In this document: positions 1-8,750 of the stretch, one piece after another
Position numbering within the stretch: position 1 is the stretch's first letter
How the letters are laid out: the number at the start of each line of letters is the position of its first letter
Origin: Sinorhizobium medicae
Lineage (GTDB): Bacteria > Pseudomonadota > Alphaproteobacteria > Rhizobiales > Rhizobiaceae
Reading direction: 5' to 3'
DNA: 64,000 bases
Assembly: GCF_007827695.1 (NCBI RefSeq)
Contig: NZ_VITA01000005.1
Coordinates: forward strand, 228,799-292,798
Translations under genes and position numbers: made by a program
The notes under the pieces: model-generated
Database searches by the model: none
Seen by the model: the letters and a program-made list of their open reading frames with translations, nothing else
What the model was told of the DNA's origin: nothing

Positions 1-1
1 C

Positions 2-637
2 AAGCATGCGGGCGCCGGCAAGACGGTGACGGTTTCGGATGTGACGCTCAATGACGGCAATTCCGGCGGCAACTACATCCTGACCTATGCCGATAACACC
101 GCCAGCGAGATCACGGCGCGTGTGCTGACGGTTTCGCTCAGCGGTACGGTGTCGAAGGTCTATGACGGCGCGACGGCAGCGACGCTGTCTCCCGGCAATT
201 ACAGCCTGTCGGGCCTTGTGCCGGGCGACGTCGTTTCGATTGTGCTCCTGTCGAGCAATTACGATACCGCGGATATCGGCACAGGCAAGACGGTGAGCGT
301 TGCCGGGCTTAGTCTGTCGGGTGTGGATAAGGCCAACTATCTGCTCGGCTCGAGTGCGGCGAGCGCGGCGATCGGGGAGATCACGTCGGCCGTCACCCCG
401 TGGGATGACAGCGTCAAGCAGGTCGTAGAGCCCTTGTTCGATCAGGAAGAGTCGGGCAAGCCGGACCGCGTGAGCTTGGATGAGACGCTGGGAATCAGAA
501 CCGGTAACCGCCTCGACTCGGGCGCTGGTTTGCTGGTGAACTGCATGGAGCCGGAGGGGCGGGTGTTGAAACTGGTCGGCTCGCCCGTCGATGTCACGGG
601 GTGGCAGGTCGCAACCTGTATGAGCGGTAGCCTATAG
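2..637 (+). CDS. YDG-repeat surface protein, C-terminal end (partial)
   Basis: The reading frame is open at the left edge, so this is only the last 211 residues of a larger protein. It contains two related repeats, each with the pattern GxGKTVxVxxxxLxxxxxxNYxL. The second is introduced by KVYDGAT, the hallmark of YDG repeats found in long filamentous-hemagglutinin-like adhesins of Proteobacteria. After the repeats comes a non-repetitive acidic tail containing one Cys pair. The family is secreted or surface exposed; the secretion signal would lie outside the window. An IalB-like gene follows 150 bp downstream on the same strand, so the two may be co-transcribed. The partner and the adhesive role are inferred from the family only. 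Confidence 0.75.
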   Translation, partial: KHAGAGKTVTVSDVTLNDGNSGGNYILTYADNTASEITARVLTVSLSGTVSKVYDGATAATLSPGNYSLSGLVPGDVVSIVLLSSNYDTADIGTGKTVSVAGLSLSGVDKANYLLGSSAASAAIGEITSAVTPWDDSVKQVVEPLFDQEESGKPDRVSLDETLGIRTGNRLDSGAGLLVNCMEPEGRVLKLVGSPVDVTGWQVATCMSGSL

Positions 638-787
638 AAAGAACGAAGTGCAGGGCAGGTTGTGAGTATGACGTTGGCGACCAGGCCAGGCGCAAACAGG
701 AGGCGACGATGACGGATCGTCGTCGAAACGGGAGGGTGGGCGAGGGCCCGCAGCCCAGCAAGCAGAAACATTGAGCGGATCTTTAGA

Positions 788-1396
788 ATGAAAACATGTG
801 TGCAGAACGCATTGAGGGCGGTTTTCCTGGCTGCCCTCATCGGGAGCTTCAGTGGTTATGGCAGGCTGGCGCTGGCGCAGGATCAGGAGGCTGCAACGCC
901 TGACTGGACGACCGAAAGCTACGGCGACTGGTCGGTGCGCTGCGCCACCCGCGAGGGCGTTCCGCCCTGCGACATTGTTCAGGTGGCCACCGACAATAAG
1001 ACCGGGGCGCAGGTCATGCGCCTGTCGATCGCCCATGCCGGCGATCGCGAGCGGTATGGCGTGCAAGTCATCGTTCCCCTGGGCGTACTGATTTCGGGTG
1101 GTGTATTGGTCCGTATCGACGATGCGCATGATATCAAGGACCTCAAGTTCACGCGTTGCGATGCGGGGGGGTGTTACATCGAGGCGCTGCTGGACGCCCA
1201 GATGCTTACCCCGTTCCGGCGCGGCAACAAGGGTGTGCTCGCCATTATCGATGGAAACGGTAAACCGCTGGTCGTCCCGCTCTCCTTCAAGGGCTTCACA
1301 GCGGCATCCGATGTCATGATCGACCGTAACCGCCAGTGGGCGCAAGACAAAGGGAACAAGACCGAGAATCAGAAACCGCCGCGGCGATTACCATAA
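788..1396 (+). CDS. Invasion-associated locus B (IalB) family protein
   Basis: The 202-residue protein has an N-terminal signal peptide: a basic start, a hydrophobic core at about residues 9-27, and a likely cut after ALAQ. The mature part holds the family pattern GDWSVRC...PPCDIVQ near residues 45-65, with paired cysteines, then a second Cys pair (CDAGGC) near residue 122. IalB proteins are periplasmic or envelope proteins named for a Bartonella erythrocyte-invasion locus; in free-living rhizobia the role is unknown. The C-terminus is basic and proline-rich. It lies behind the YDG-repeat gene and converges with the imelysin operon. The ribosome site (GAGCGGA) is weak, but this is the first ATG that includes the whole signal peptide. 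Confidence 0.85.
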   Translation: MKTCVQNALRAVFLAALIGSFSGYGRLALAQDQEAATPDWTTESYGDWSVRCATREGVPPCDIVQVATDNKTGAQVMRLSIAHAGDRERYGVQVIVPLGVLISGGVLVRIDDAHDIKDLKFTRCDAGGCYIEALLDAQMLTPFRRGNKGVLAIIDGNGKPLVVPLSFKGFTAASDVMIDRNRQWAQDKGNKTENQKPPRRLP

Positions 1397-1459
1397 TCAG
1401 CGCATAAGGAATTCCTGAACAATTATCTTTGCGGTTTTTGCGAGCTGATCGAAGGGTTG

Positions 1460-2593
1460 TCAATCGCCGTCGGCGAAGGAGAAACCGGCGCCTAGCCCGA
1501 TCGATGCCCCGAATTGGCGGTTGAGCCGGTCGAGCAGGTCGGCCGTGTTGAGCGCAATGAAATCGAGTGTGGCGCGCTGCCTTTCGTCGGCAAGCGCTGC
1601 GTCGACGGGACCCTCCATACGATCCGCAGCCGCAATCAGGGCCTTGAAAAGGAAGTCGATGGAGCCGGCAATCGAACGGCTGTCGGCCGGTAGAAGCTCT
1701 TCCATGCCGGCGGTATCGAAGAGCCTTTGCAGGGCACTGAAATTCGCTGATATCGCCGGCATCGTGTTGACCGAACGCCAGTAGATCGCAAGCTTCGGGC
1801 GCCCTTTGTCCGGCTTGCCGTCGATCGTGCCGGCATAGAACGGGCGAAGGCGCTGATCCTTGACCATCTCGACGCTGTGGACGAGAACGCCCAGAAGCTC
1901 GGTCGCGGCTTCCTTGTTATCGCGGAAGAGCGGATTGCTGGTTCCGGGCTTCTTCCAGGCGGCCTGGATGCCGTCCGGCTTTTCCCATTCCGCAAGGAAC
2001 TCTCCCGCTATGTTCCTCAAATTCTGCGAAACGGCAAGCCCGTAGCGGCAGCGAAAGCCGCCGCTCCCGCTCGAGAGGATCTCTGCTCCGTTGCCATAAA
2101 GCACCAATTCGAGTGCCCCGAGCCCCTGGACCGCCACGCTCTTCCCCTTGAGACTCTCCGCCGTGGTGGCGCTTTCGTCTTGCTTGGCAAGAATTGCCTG
2201 AACTTGCTTCCGGCCGGTGCTCTTCCGGTCGGGATAAAAGAGGAACCGTTCGAAGCGATTTTGTTCGAGGGCCGGGCCGAGGCGGATGATCTCGATCGCG
2301 GACCACGCCTGAACGACGCTGGAAAAGGCCGACCGTGCGACATCGAGCGTCGCATCGGACGGTGACTTGCACAGCGCCGCACTCGCATCGGAGAGGCTGT
2401 TCGTCGCCTCCGCAAGGTCGCGATAGCCGGGGATGATGAACCCGTCCACGGCCCGGGCCATTACGCTCGGCACGGCTGCCTCGTTGACAGCGCGCGGCGA
2501 AAGCGCGTCCTCCTCCTGCGCCGCCGCGGGGGCCAGCGCGAATACGAGGCTAAGAGCCAGGGGAAGACTCGTGAGGGGGGAGCTCAGGCGCAT
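1460..2593 (-). CDS. Imelysin (peptidase M75/ICMP) family protein lacking the motif His
   Basis: The 377-residue protein has a signal peptide (cleavage near AAAQ, residue 26) and an imelysin domain over most of its length. Imelysin-like proteins are periplasmic or outer-membrane proteins linked to iron uptake. The conserved family motif is GxHxxE; here the equivalent stretch at residues 157-162 reads GLGALE, so the histidine is replaced by glycine while Glu is kept. Its ATG overlaps the TGA of the upstream di-heme cytochrome gene by one base (TGATG), so the two are translationally coupled. It is the last gene of a three-gene operon whose first gene is a second imelysin with an intact motif. 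It may bind metal differently or act as a structural partner. Confidence 0.85.
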   Translation of the reverse strand: MRLSSPLTSLPLALSLVFALAPAAAQEEDALSPRAVNEAAVPSVMARAVDGFIIPGYRDLAEATNSLSDASAALCKSPSDATLDVARSAFSSVVQAWSAIEIIRLGPALEQNRFERFLFYPDRKSTGRKQVQAILAKQDESATTAESLKGKSVAVQGLGALELVLYGNGAEILSSGSGGFRCRYGLAVSQNLRNIAGEFLAEWEKPDGIQAAWKKPGTSNPLFRDNKEAATELLGVLVHSVEMVKDQRLRPFYAGTIDGKPDKGRPKLAIYWRSVNTMPAISANFSALQRLFDTAGMEELLPADSRSIAGSIDFLFKALIAAADRMEGPVDAALADERQRATLDFIALNTADLLDRLNRQFGASIGLGAGFSFADGD

Positions 2594-4146
2594 CAGAGGG
2601 ACTCCAGAAATGTGATCAGGGCTTCGCGGTCGTCCTTCGGCATGGCGGCAAACGCATTGCGGGCCTTCTCCGCCTCGCCGCCGTGCCAGAGGACAGCTTC
2701 GGTAAGATTGCGCGCGCGTCCGTCATGGAGCAGAAAACTGTGCCCGCTTACCGTCTCGGTCAAGCCTGTGCCCCAGAGCGGGGGCGTGCGCCATTCGCGA
2801 CCGGTGGCCTCGCCGACTTGCTGGCCGTCGGCGAGGCCCGCACCCATGTCGTGCAGGAGGAAGTCGGAATAGGGCCAGATGAGTTGAAACGCCTGCGCCT
2901 TGTGTACGGCGTCGCGCCGGGTCACGAATTTCGGCGTATGGCAGATGGCGCAGCCCGCTTCGTAAAAGAGCCGTTTGCCCTTCAACGTCCTCGAGGAGCT
3001 TGCCTTGCGGCGAGCGGGTACGGCGAGGTTCGAGGAATAGAATGTCACCAGATCGAGGACCGGATCGGGCGCTTCGGCTGTTCCAAGCCGGCGCTGCACC
3101 CCGTCCGGCAGAGCGAGACAAGCCGTCTGGCCCGACGTGCAATCGCCATGGCTGCGATCGAGATCGGAGGTGGAAATGCCGATGTCGAAGGCAAAGGCGT
3201 CTGCGACCTGCTGGCGTACGGTCGGGTTCTGCGCTTTCCATCCGAACCGGCCGAGCGCAACGAGGCCGCTCCGGCGTTCGCGCACGAAGGCCGCGCGTCC
3301 GCTGACGCCGTCACCGTTGCGGTCTTCCGGATCCGCGCGCGCCAGAATGTCGCCCTCGGGGATAGCTTCGACGAGGCCGATGCCGATCATCGGTGACGCG
3401 ACGCGCGGAGAGAGCGTCGTTGCTGTGTCGAGCGGCCCGTAGGCGGGTTCCGCGACCGAGTAACGAGGCTTGCGGAGGGAGATGGTTTCGCCGCCGGCAA
3501 GCGTCACCGGCACTTCCGTATAAATGATCCGCAGTCCGCCCTCGGCCGAAAGCCCCGGCACGGCGCTGCCCTGAAGCTGCGTACCGTAGACCGGATCGGG
3601 AAAATTAAGCGCCTTGTGCGAAGCGATCGCCTCGCGCTCTGCTTCGCCGCGCGGAGCGCGGGCGAGACGGAACAGCATCGACGCCGACTCAGCCTTCGGC
3701 TCGGGGGGACGTCCGCGCCCGCCGCGCATGTGGCACGTCTCACAGGCTCGGGCATTGTAGAGCGGCCCAAGTCCGTCCGACGCCTGCGTCGAGGAAGGCG
3801 AAGAGACCCAGAGCTTTTCAAAAAGCGCCTTGCCGAGATGGAAATCCTGTTCGTCCTCGAAGGCGAGATTGGCGGAGGCGTGCGAGAAGATCATCCGATC
3901 GCGAGATCCGGGCGTCGTAGTGGCACCGCCAGGCATCGTCTCGAAAGGCTCGGCTTCGGAAAAGCCCGTTGCCGGTCGCGTGACCTCCGTGACGCGCTCG
4001 AGGTCGTGTGCGGAAAGGTCGTCGCGTGTCGCGCGGGTGTCGATCCCGCCATCCGCCCAGCCGCGGATGTTGCCCGCCAACGTCGCGGGGGCGATACCGA
4101 TAAGCGCGACCAGCGGCAGCGCAAGGAAGCGGGCGATTATCCTCAT
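2593..4146 (-). CDS. Di-heme DUF1111 oxidoreductase (thiol oxidoreductase-like c-type cytochrome)
   Basis: The 517-residue protein has a signal peptide (cleavage near TLAG, residue 24) and two c-type haem sites, CETCH at residues 135-139 and CAICH at 399-403, spaced as in the DUF1111 family. These proteins resemble MauG/di-haem peroxidases in domain plan and act in the periplasm. The gene lies between two imelysin genes (45 bp after the first, one-base overlap with the second). This arrangement recurs in bacteria and points to a redox step in periplasmic iron handling. The substrate is unknown. Two extra cysteines (DCTSGQTAC, about 335-343) could form a disulfide. Confidence 0.88.
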   Translation of the reverse strand: MRIIARFLALPLVALIGIAPATLAGNIRGWADGGIDTRATRDDLSAHDLERVTEVTRPATGFSEAEPFETMPGGATTTPGSRDRMIFSHASANLAFEDEQDFHLGKALFEKLWVSSPSSTQASDGLGPLYNARACETCHMRGGRGRPPEPKAESASMLFRLARAPRGEAEREAIASHKALNFPDPVYGTQLQGSAVPGLSAEGGLRIIYTEVPVTLAGGETISLRKPRYSVAEPAYGPLDTATTLSPRVASPMIGIGLVEAIPEGDILARADPEDRNGDGVSGRAAFVRERRSGLVALGRFGWKAQNPTVRQQVADAFAFDIGISTSDLDRSHGDCTSGQTACLALPDGVQRRLGTAEAPDPVLDLVTFYSSNLAVPARRKASSSRTLKGKRLFYEAGCAICHTPKFVTRRDAVHKAQAFQLIWPYSDFLLHDMGAGLADGQQVGEATGREWRTPPLWGTGLTETVSGHSFLLHDGRARNLTEAVLWHGGEAEKARNAFAAMPKDDREALITFLESL

Positions 4147-4191
4147 CGAAGAGGGCCGGGCCGCCTGTCCGCAGCGGCCCGCCTTTTCAGC

Positions 4192-5472
4192 TTATTGGAA
4201 GACCGCTCCGGGATTGTCCAGGCTGTCGGAACCTTCAAGCTCGACGGTGCCGAGTTCGAGCGCGGCGATGACCCGTTCGACCGTCTTGGCCTGGGCGATC
4301 AGCCCGTCGATTGCGGCCTGAACCGTTGCGTTGCCCTCCGCATTTCCCTCACCGATCATCTGGTCGTAGGCTTCGACCGTCTCGGCGCGCTTGGCCATCG
4401 CCTGCATCTTTTCGACCGTGGCGCCCAGATTGTCCTTCATCTCCTTGTCGAGGGCCGCGTCCTTGGCGCCGACCAGTTCGGAGAGGGAGGGACCGGTAAG
4501 CTTGCCGCCGTCGACGCGGGTATATTCACCGCTATAGGCCGACTGGATGCCGATCGCGTCGTGGAGATGCGAGTTGTGGGTGTTGTCGGAGAAGCAATCG
4601 TGTTCCTCTTCCGGATCATGGAGAAGCAGGCCGAGCTTCATGCGTTCGCCCGCAAGCTCGCCATAAGAGAGCGAACCCATGCCGGTCAGGATCGCGACCA
4701 GGCCGGCCTTCGGATCCGCCTCGACAGCCTTGGTGGCTGCGCCGTCGGGAGTCCAGTTCGCGACCATTTCCTTGAGGTCGGCGACGAGCAGGCTGGTGGC
4801 CGCCTTCAGATAGGCGGCGCGGCGGTCGCAATTGCCATTGGTGCAGGCCTCGGTGTCGAAATCCGTGTAGGACCGGTTGCCGGCGCCGGGACCAGTCCCG
4901 TTCAGATCCTGTCCCCAGAGCAGGAATTCGATCGCATGATAGCCGGTCGCGACATTCGCCTCGATGCCGCCGGCTTCCTGCAGCGTGCCGGAAATGAGCT
5001 CCGGCGTGATGCTCGTCGCATCGACATCCTGTCCGTCGATCTTGAGCACCTTGTTGGCGATCACATTGGCGGTGAAGAGGGCGTTTTCATCGCTTTCGGT
5101 GCCGTAGCTCGCGTCGACATAGTCGATGAGGCCCTCGTCGAGCGGCCAGGCATTCACTTTGCCTTCCCATTCGTCGACGATCGTATTGCCGAAACGGTAG
5201 ACTTCGGTTTCCTGATAAGGGTTGCGTGCCTTGAGCCAGGCCTCGCGCGCGGCCTTCAGCGTTTCTTCGCTCGGGCTTGCGATCAGCGCATCGACGGCCT
5301 TGTCCAGTGCCTCAGCCGTCGTCAGCGCGTCCTCGTATTTGGCATGTGCGACGGCTGCGTAATGCTTGACGACCGCGGCGGCATCGGGGGCCGCATTTGC
5401 CGGTTGCAACGCCAGCGCCGATGTCGCCGTCATGAGCGCCAGTGCAGCGGTGCGGATGAAATTCTTGGTCAT
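4192..5472 (-). CDS. Imelysin family protein with intact GxHxxE motif
   Basis: The ATG at 5472 is preceded by AAGGAGAGG and starts a good signal peptide (cleavage after QPANA, about residue 27); upstream in-frame codons add no plausible sequence. The 426-residue product has the family motif GYHAIEFLLWGQD at residues 177-189. A Cys-rich segment (ACTNGNC, about 209-215) and a His-rich stretch, EEEHDCFSDNTHNSHLH (about 288-304), are candidate metal ligands. It is the first gene of the imelysin / DUF1111 / imelysin operon and is likely a periplasmic iron-associated protein. The ancestral peptidase label is doubtful for most family members. Confidence 0.88.
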   Translation of the reverse strand: MTKNFIRTAALALMTATSALALQPANAAPDAAAVVKHYAAVAHAKYEDALTTAEALDKAVDALIASPSEETLKAAREAWLKARNPYQETEVYRFGNTIVDEWEGKVNAWPLDEGLIDYVDASYGTESDENALFTANVIANKVLKIDGQDVDATSITPELISGTLQEAGGIEANVATGYHAIEFLLWGQDLNGTGPGAGNRSYTDFDTEACTNGNCDRRAAYLKAATSLLVADLKEMVANWTPDGAATKAVEADPKAGLVAILTGMGSLSYGELAGERMKLGLLLHDPEEEHDCFSDNTHNSHLHDAIGIQSAYSGEYTRVDGGKLTGPSLSELVGAKDAALDKEMKDNLGATVEKMQAMAKRAETVEAYDQMIGEGNAEGNATVQAAIDGLIAQAKTVERVIAALELGTVELEGSDSLDNPGAVFQ

Positions 5473-5616
5473 GATCCTCTCCTTATGCTCGTCGGTAGAG
5501 CGCACAGGCTCCAGCCCCGTGAAAGCGCAAGAGTCATGGACCAAAAGCAAACTGGTGTCAAAGTGTATAGTTTAGAATGGCTTGAAGTTGCAGCGCCGCC
5601 CCAGGAGACGCAAACG

Positions 5617-6906
5617 CTAGTTTTTCCGCCCCATGAGGCAGAAGAAAAAGCCGTCCGTTCCGGTTGAAGCCGGCGTCAGCGTCACGGTCTTCATATCGGC
5701 GGACCAGGGTTGCGGCCTGTCGGTGCCGAAGAGGGCTGCCCAGTTGTCGGCGGCCGAAAGCACCTCGAATTCCGGATTGTCGTCGCAGAAACCGTAGACC
5801 TGCGACTCGTTCTCCTCCGGAAGCACGGAACAGGTGACATAGATCAGATGTCCGCCGGGACGCACGAACCGGGCGGCGCCGGCGAGCGCCTCTTCCTGCT
5901 GGGCCAATCGCTCCTCGAGGTTCTTCTGCGTCAGGCGCCATTTCGTATCCGGACGGCGCCGCCAGGTTCCGGTTCCGGTGCACGGCGCATCGACGAGCAC
6001 GCGATCGGCACGACCGACGAGGGACGCAAGTGAACCGGCCGTTTCATGCACCTGGACATTTCTGGTGCCGGCACGCTTCAGCCGCTCGATGATCGGTGCC
6101 AGCCGTTTGCGGTCGGCGTCGTAAGCGTGGACCTGCCCCTTGTTGTTCATCGCCGCCGAGATGGCCAGCGTCTTGCCGCCGCCGCCGGCGCAATAATCGA
6201 GCACCTGCTCACCCTCGCGCGGGAATACGAGATCAGCGACGATCTGCGAGCCTTCGTCCTGAACCTCGAACCAACCCTTCTGGAACGAGACTTCCGCCGT
6301 AACGTTCGGCAGGCGCGAAGCGCCCTCGCCAGCGGGGATGCGCACGCCGTGCCGGGCAATCGTTGCAGGCTCGGCGCCGCTGCGCTCCAGCGCCTTCAAT
6401 ACCTTTTCCCGCGTCGCTTTCAGTGTGTTGACGCGCAGGTCCAGAGTCGGCCTTCCGGCAAGCGCTTGCGCCTCGGCGAGCCAGTCGTCGGAGAAGTTTT
6501 CTTCAAACGAGGCTTGCGTCCATTCCGGAATATCGGCCCGCACATGCAGAGGCGCATCTTCGAGCCGTCGTTGATCGAAAGCCGTCATCATGGCTTCGGA
6601 AGGCGGCTCGGGCGCGAACCTGTCGTCGGCAAATTCCGCGGCAAGCGTGTCGACGTCAAAGCCCCATTGCCGGTAGAGGACCGCATGGGCGAGAGCAACG
6701 GGACTGTCGCTGTCCATGAGATAGGCGTGGGAGAGTTTCATCCGCAGGGCGTCGTAGACGATATTGCCTATCGCGGCTCGATCGCCGGAGCCGGCGAAGC
6801 GGTGGGACAGGCCCCAGTCCCTGAGCGCATCGGCGACGGGTCGCTTGCGCTTTTCGATATCGTCAAGAACCTCGATGGCTCCCGAGAGCCTTCCGCCCAA
6901 TCGCAT
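5617..6906 (-). CDS. rsmB: 16S rRNA (cytosine-967-C5) methyltransferase RsmB-like
   Basis: The 429-residue protein has a NusB-like N-terminal part (about residues 1-130) and a Rossmann methyltransferase domain with the SAM motif DYCAGGGGKTL. Both catalytic cysteines of the RNA m5C class are present: VDAPCTGTG and YVTCSVLPEEN. It methylates C967 in 16S rRNA using S-adenosylmethionine. The ATG at 6906 follows AAAGGAG at good spacing; the longer frame upstream is low-complexity and unlikely. It shares its strand with the RlpA-like gene upstream and the imelysin operon downstream, but the gaps of more than 130 bp suggest separate transcription. Confidence 0.92.
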   Translation of the reverse strand: MRLGGRLSGAIEVLDDIEKRKRPVADALRDWGLSHRFAGSGDRAAIGNIVYDALRMKLSHAYLMDSDSPVALAHAVLYRQWGFDVDTLAAEFADDRFAPEPPSEAMMTAFDQRRLEDAPLHVRADIPEWTQASFEENFSDDWLAEAQALAGRPTLDLRVNTLKATREKVLKALERSGAEPATIARHGVRIPAGEGASRLPNVTAEVSFQKGWFEVQDEGSQIVADLVFPREGEQVLDYCAGGGGKTLAISAAMNNKGQVHAYDADRKRLAPIIERLKRAGTRNVQVHETAGSLASLVGRADRVLVDAPCTGTGTWRRRPDTKWRLTQKNLEERLAQQEEALAGAARFVRPGGHLIYVTCSVLPEENESQVYGFCDDNPEFEVLSAADNWAALFGTDRPQPWSADMKTVTLTPASTGTDGFFFCLMGRKN

Positions 6907-7038
6907 CTTCGATGAACTCCTTTTTCGCCGTGGTAACGGCGATGACATCGAAGAGCAAGACGGCGACCGCATTATGTGGCAGGGTGGTTGGCTCTTGCAG
7001 TCTGGTTCGCCGAGATGCGCCGGGCGAACCTGGTGCCG

Positions 7039-7413
7039 TCAGGAATTCACGACCGTGTAACAGATGCTGGCGGTGCCCGAGCGGATCATGCCGATCTTCG
7101 AGGCGGCGGCCTTAGAGAGGTCGATCACCCGGCCGCGAATGAACGGGCCGCGATCATTGATCCGGACGATGACGGACTTGCCGTTGCGTTTATTGGTGAC
7201 CTGAACCTTGGTGCCGAACTTCAGTTTCCGGTGTGCGGCGGTCAGGTGCGCGGCGTTCATTCTTTCGCCGGAAGCCGTTTTAGAGGAAAGCGCGTACCAG
7301 GATGCCCCGCCGCAACCGGCGCCTGCTGCCTGACTATCGGAGGCCGAGACAAACCCGATCCCGGCGGTGAATAGTGCTGCCGCGGCAGCAGTCTTGATTT
7401 TCGCTGGCGTCAA
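7039..7413 (-). CDS. Short RlpA-like double-psi beta-barrel protein
   Basis: The 124-residue protein has a signal peptide (residues 1-29, ending SDSQA) and one double-psi beta-barrel domain. Family hallmarks are ASWYA near residue 40, the [15 protein letters not shown] block, NDRGPF and [10 protein letters not shown], including the His and Asp placed like the catalytic pair of RlpA lytic transglycosylases. No SPOR domain is present, so septal targeting as in E. coli RlpA is not supported, and there is no lipobox. It probably acts on peptidoglycan in the periplasm. A long AT-rich region upstream (7414-7874) should hold its promoter. Confidence 0.8.
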   Translation of the reverse strand: MTPAKIKTAAAAALFTAGIGFVSASDSQAAGAGCGGASWYALSSKTASGERMNAAHLTAAHRKLKFGTKVQVTNKRNGKSVIVRINDRGPFIRGRVIDLSKAAASKIGMIRSGTASICYTVVNS

Positions 7414-7874
7414 GCGATGCCCCCTTCGGTTCGAAAAATTTAATAGTTCCCTTTGTTGATCGAGCTAATTGAGGTCAAAGATGGCGAAAACGTGCCTCAA
7501 CCGTTAAGGTCCCATTAAGGATGCTTGATATGTTGTTAAATTTAAAATTCAGCGACAGTTTGAATTAGTTTAAAAGCGTGCTGGAAGTTCTTTGGAATCA
7601 GCGACTAAGCGCCCACGACGGCGGCAGGTTGAGGGCAACGACCCCTTGCTGAAATAAAATCATTAAAAATTTCGCCTTCGATGAAATTCCGCCGAATTCG
7701 ATCGTCGAATTCTTGCTACTATCGCTCAGGTTGCGGAAAATGGCAAAGTATTGACGCAAAAGTGACAGCATTATCGAGTCAAGGTGATTCGCGATAAATC
7801 AATACTTGCGAATTGGCCGCAGACTTTCTTTGTCCGGCGCGCGATATTCTGATCGCTTCCGGGGGTTGGCGGGC
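7414..7874. other. 461-bp AT-rich intergenic region, no gene seen
   Basis: This gap separates the RlpA-like gene from the NAD-dependent epimerase-like gene, both on the minus strand. It is much richer in A and T than its surroundings, with several short A/T runs around 7530-7560 and 7655-7700. I found no convincing open frame, tRNA or strong terminator. It presumably carries the RlpA-like promoter. A small RNA cannot be excluded by eye. Confidence 0.5.
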
Positions 7875-8750
7875 TTACCGCGGATTCCAGGCGCCGGATG
7901 TCCACAATTGTGCAAGCGACACGCGATAGTTCGGGAAGGCCGGATCAAAGCCCGCCTGGCGCAGCCGCGCGTTGGAAACACGCTTGTTCTCACCATAGAA
8001 TGTGCGCGCCATCGCAGACATCTCGGCGGTTTCGAAGGGAATCTCCGGCGGCGGTTCGATGCCCATCAGCCGGGCCGCTTCTTCGACGACATCCTGCGGC
8101 GGCGCCGGTTCGTTATCGGTCACGTTGAAGACCCCTCCCATGCCGCGTGCCGCAAGGAAGGCGCTCGCCGCGCCGATGTCTTCGACACGGATGCGGTTGA
8201 AGACCTGGTTCGGCTTGATGATGCGGCGCGCCGTTCCTTCGGAGAGGTTGCGAAACGCGTTCCGGCCCGGGCCGTAAATGCCCGCAAGCCGCAACACCGC
8301 CACCGGAACGCCGCGCCGTGCACCGTGCTCGAGCCAGGCGCCTTCAGCTTCCACACGCTCCAGCGAGCGCTGCGAGACCGGGTTGAGCGGCGTATCCTCC
8401 GTGACCCAGGCGCCGCCATGATCGCCATAAACGCCGACCGTGGAAAGATAACACACCCATTCAAGCCGGGGCATGAGCTCGGTAAGCGGCGCCGTGCCGG
8501 CGCGGAACATCGGGTCGCCTTCGCGGCCGGGTGCGATCGATTGAACGAGATGAGTCGTGTCTCTCATCGCATCCTTGAGCTCGTCCGAAATTTCCGCGCC
8601 GTCGAAGAGTATCGGGCGGATACCGGCATCCTGGAGGCGGCCGAGCTTTTCTGCCGATCGAGTGGTGCCGGTTACGGATTTCGCCAAAGGAGCGAGCGCG
8701 CTCGCGATCGCCGTGCCCGAATAGCCGGCACCAAGGATCAGGACATTCAT
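7875..8750 (-). CDS. NAD(P)-dependent SDR/epimerase-like protein
   Basis: The 291-residue product starts [12 protein letters not shown], a Rossmann nucleotide-binding loop of the extended/atypical SDR type. It has the segment [16 protein letters not shown] (about residues 110-125), where the YGDHGG block replaces the usual YxxxK neighbourhood. It resembles YeeZ-like NAD-binding proteins of unknown substrate. The ATG at 8750 overlaps the TGA of queG (ATGA), so it is translationally coupled to that gene. The operon order is glutathione transferase, queG, then this gene; a role in queuosine metabolism is not implied by the sequence itself. Confidence 0.8.
   Translation of the reverse strand: MNVLILGAGYSGTAIASALAPLAKSVTGTTRSAEKLGRLQDAGIRPILFDGAEISDELKDAMRDTTHLVQSIAPGREGDPMFRAGTAPLTELMPRLEWVCYLSTVGVYGDHGGAWVTEDTPLNPVSQRSLERVEAEGAWLEHGARRGVPVAVLRLAGIYGPGRNAFRNLSEGTARRIIKPNQVFNRIRVEDIGAASAFLAARGMGGVFNVTDNEPAPPQDVVEEAARLMGIEPPPEIPFETAEMSAMARTFYGENKRVSNARLRQAGFDPAFPNYRVSLAQLWTSGAWNPR

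Noticed and set aside
3616..5667. 683-codon open frame on the plus strand
   Set aside because: It is antisense to the di-haem cytochrome and imelysin genes, has no domain resemblance or ribosome site, and arises from GC-rich codon bias.
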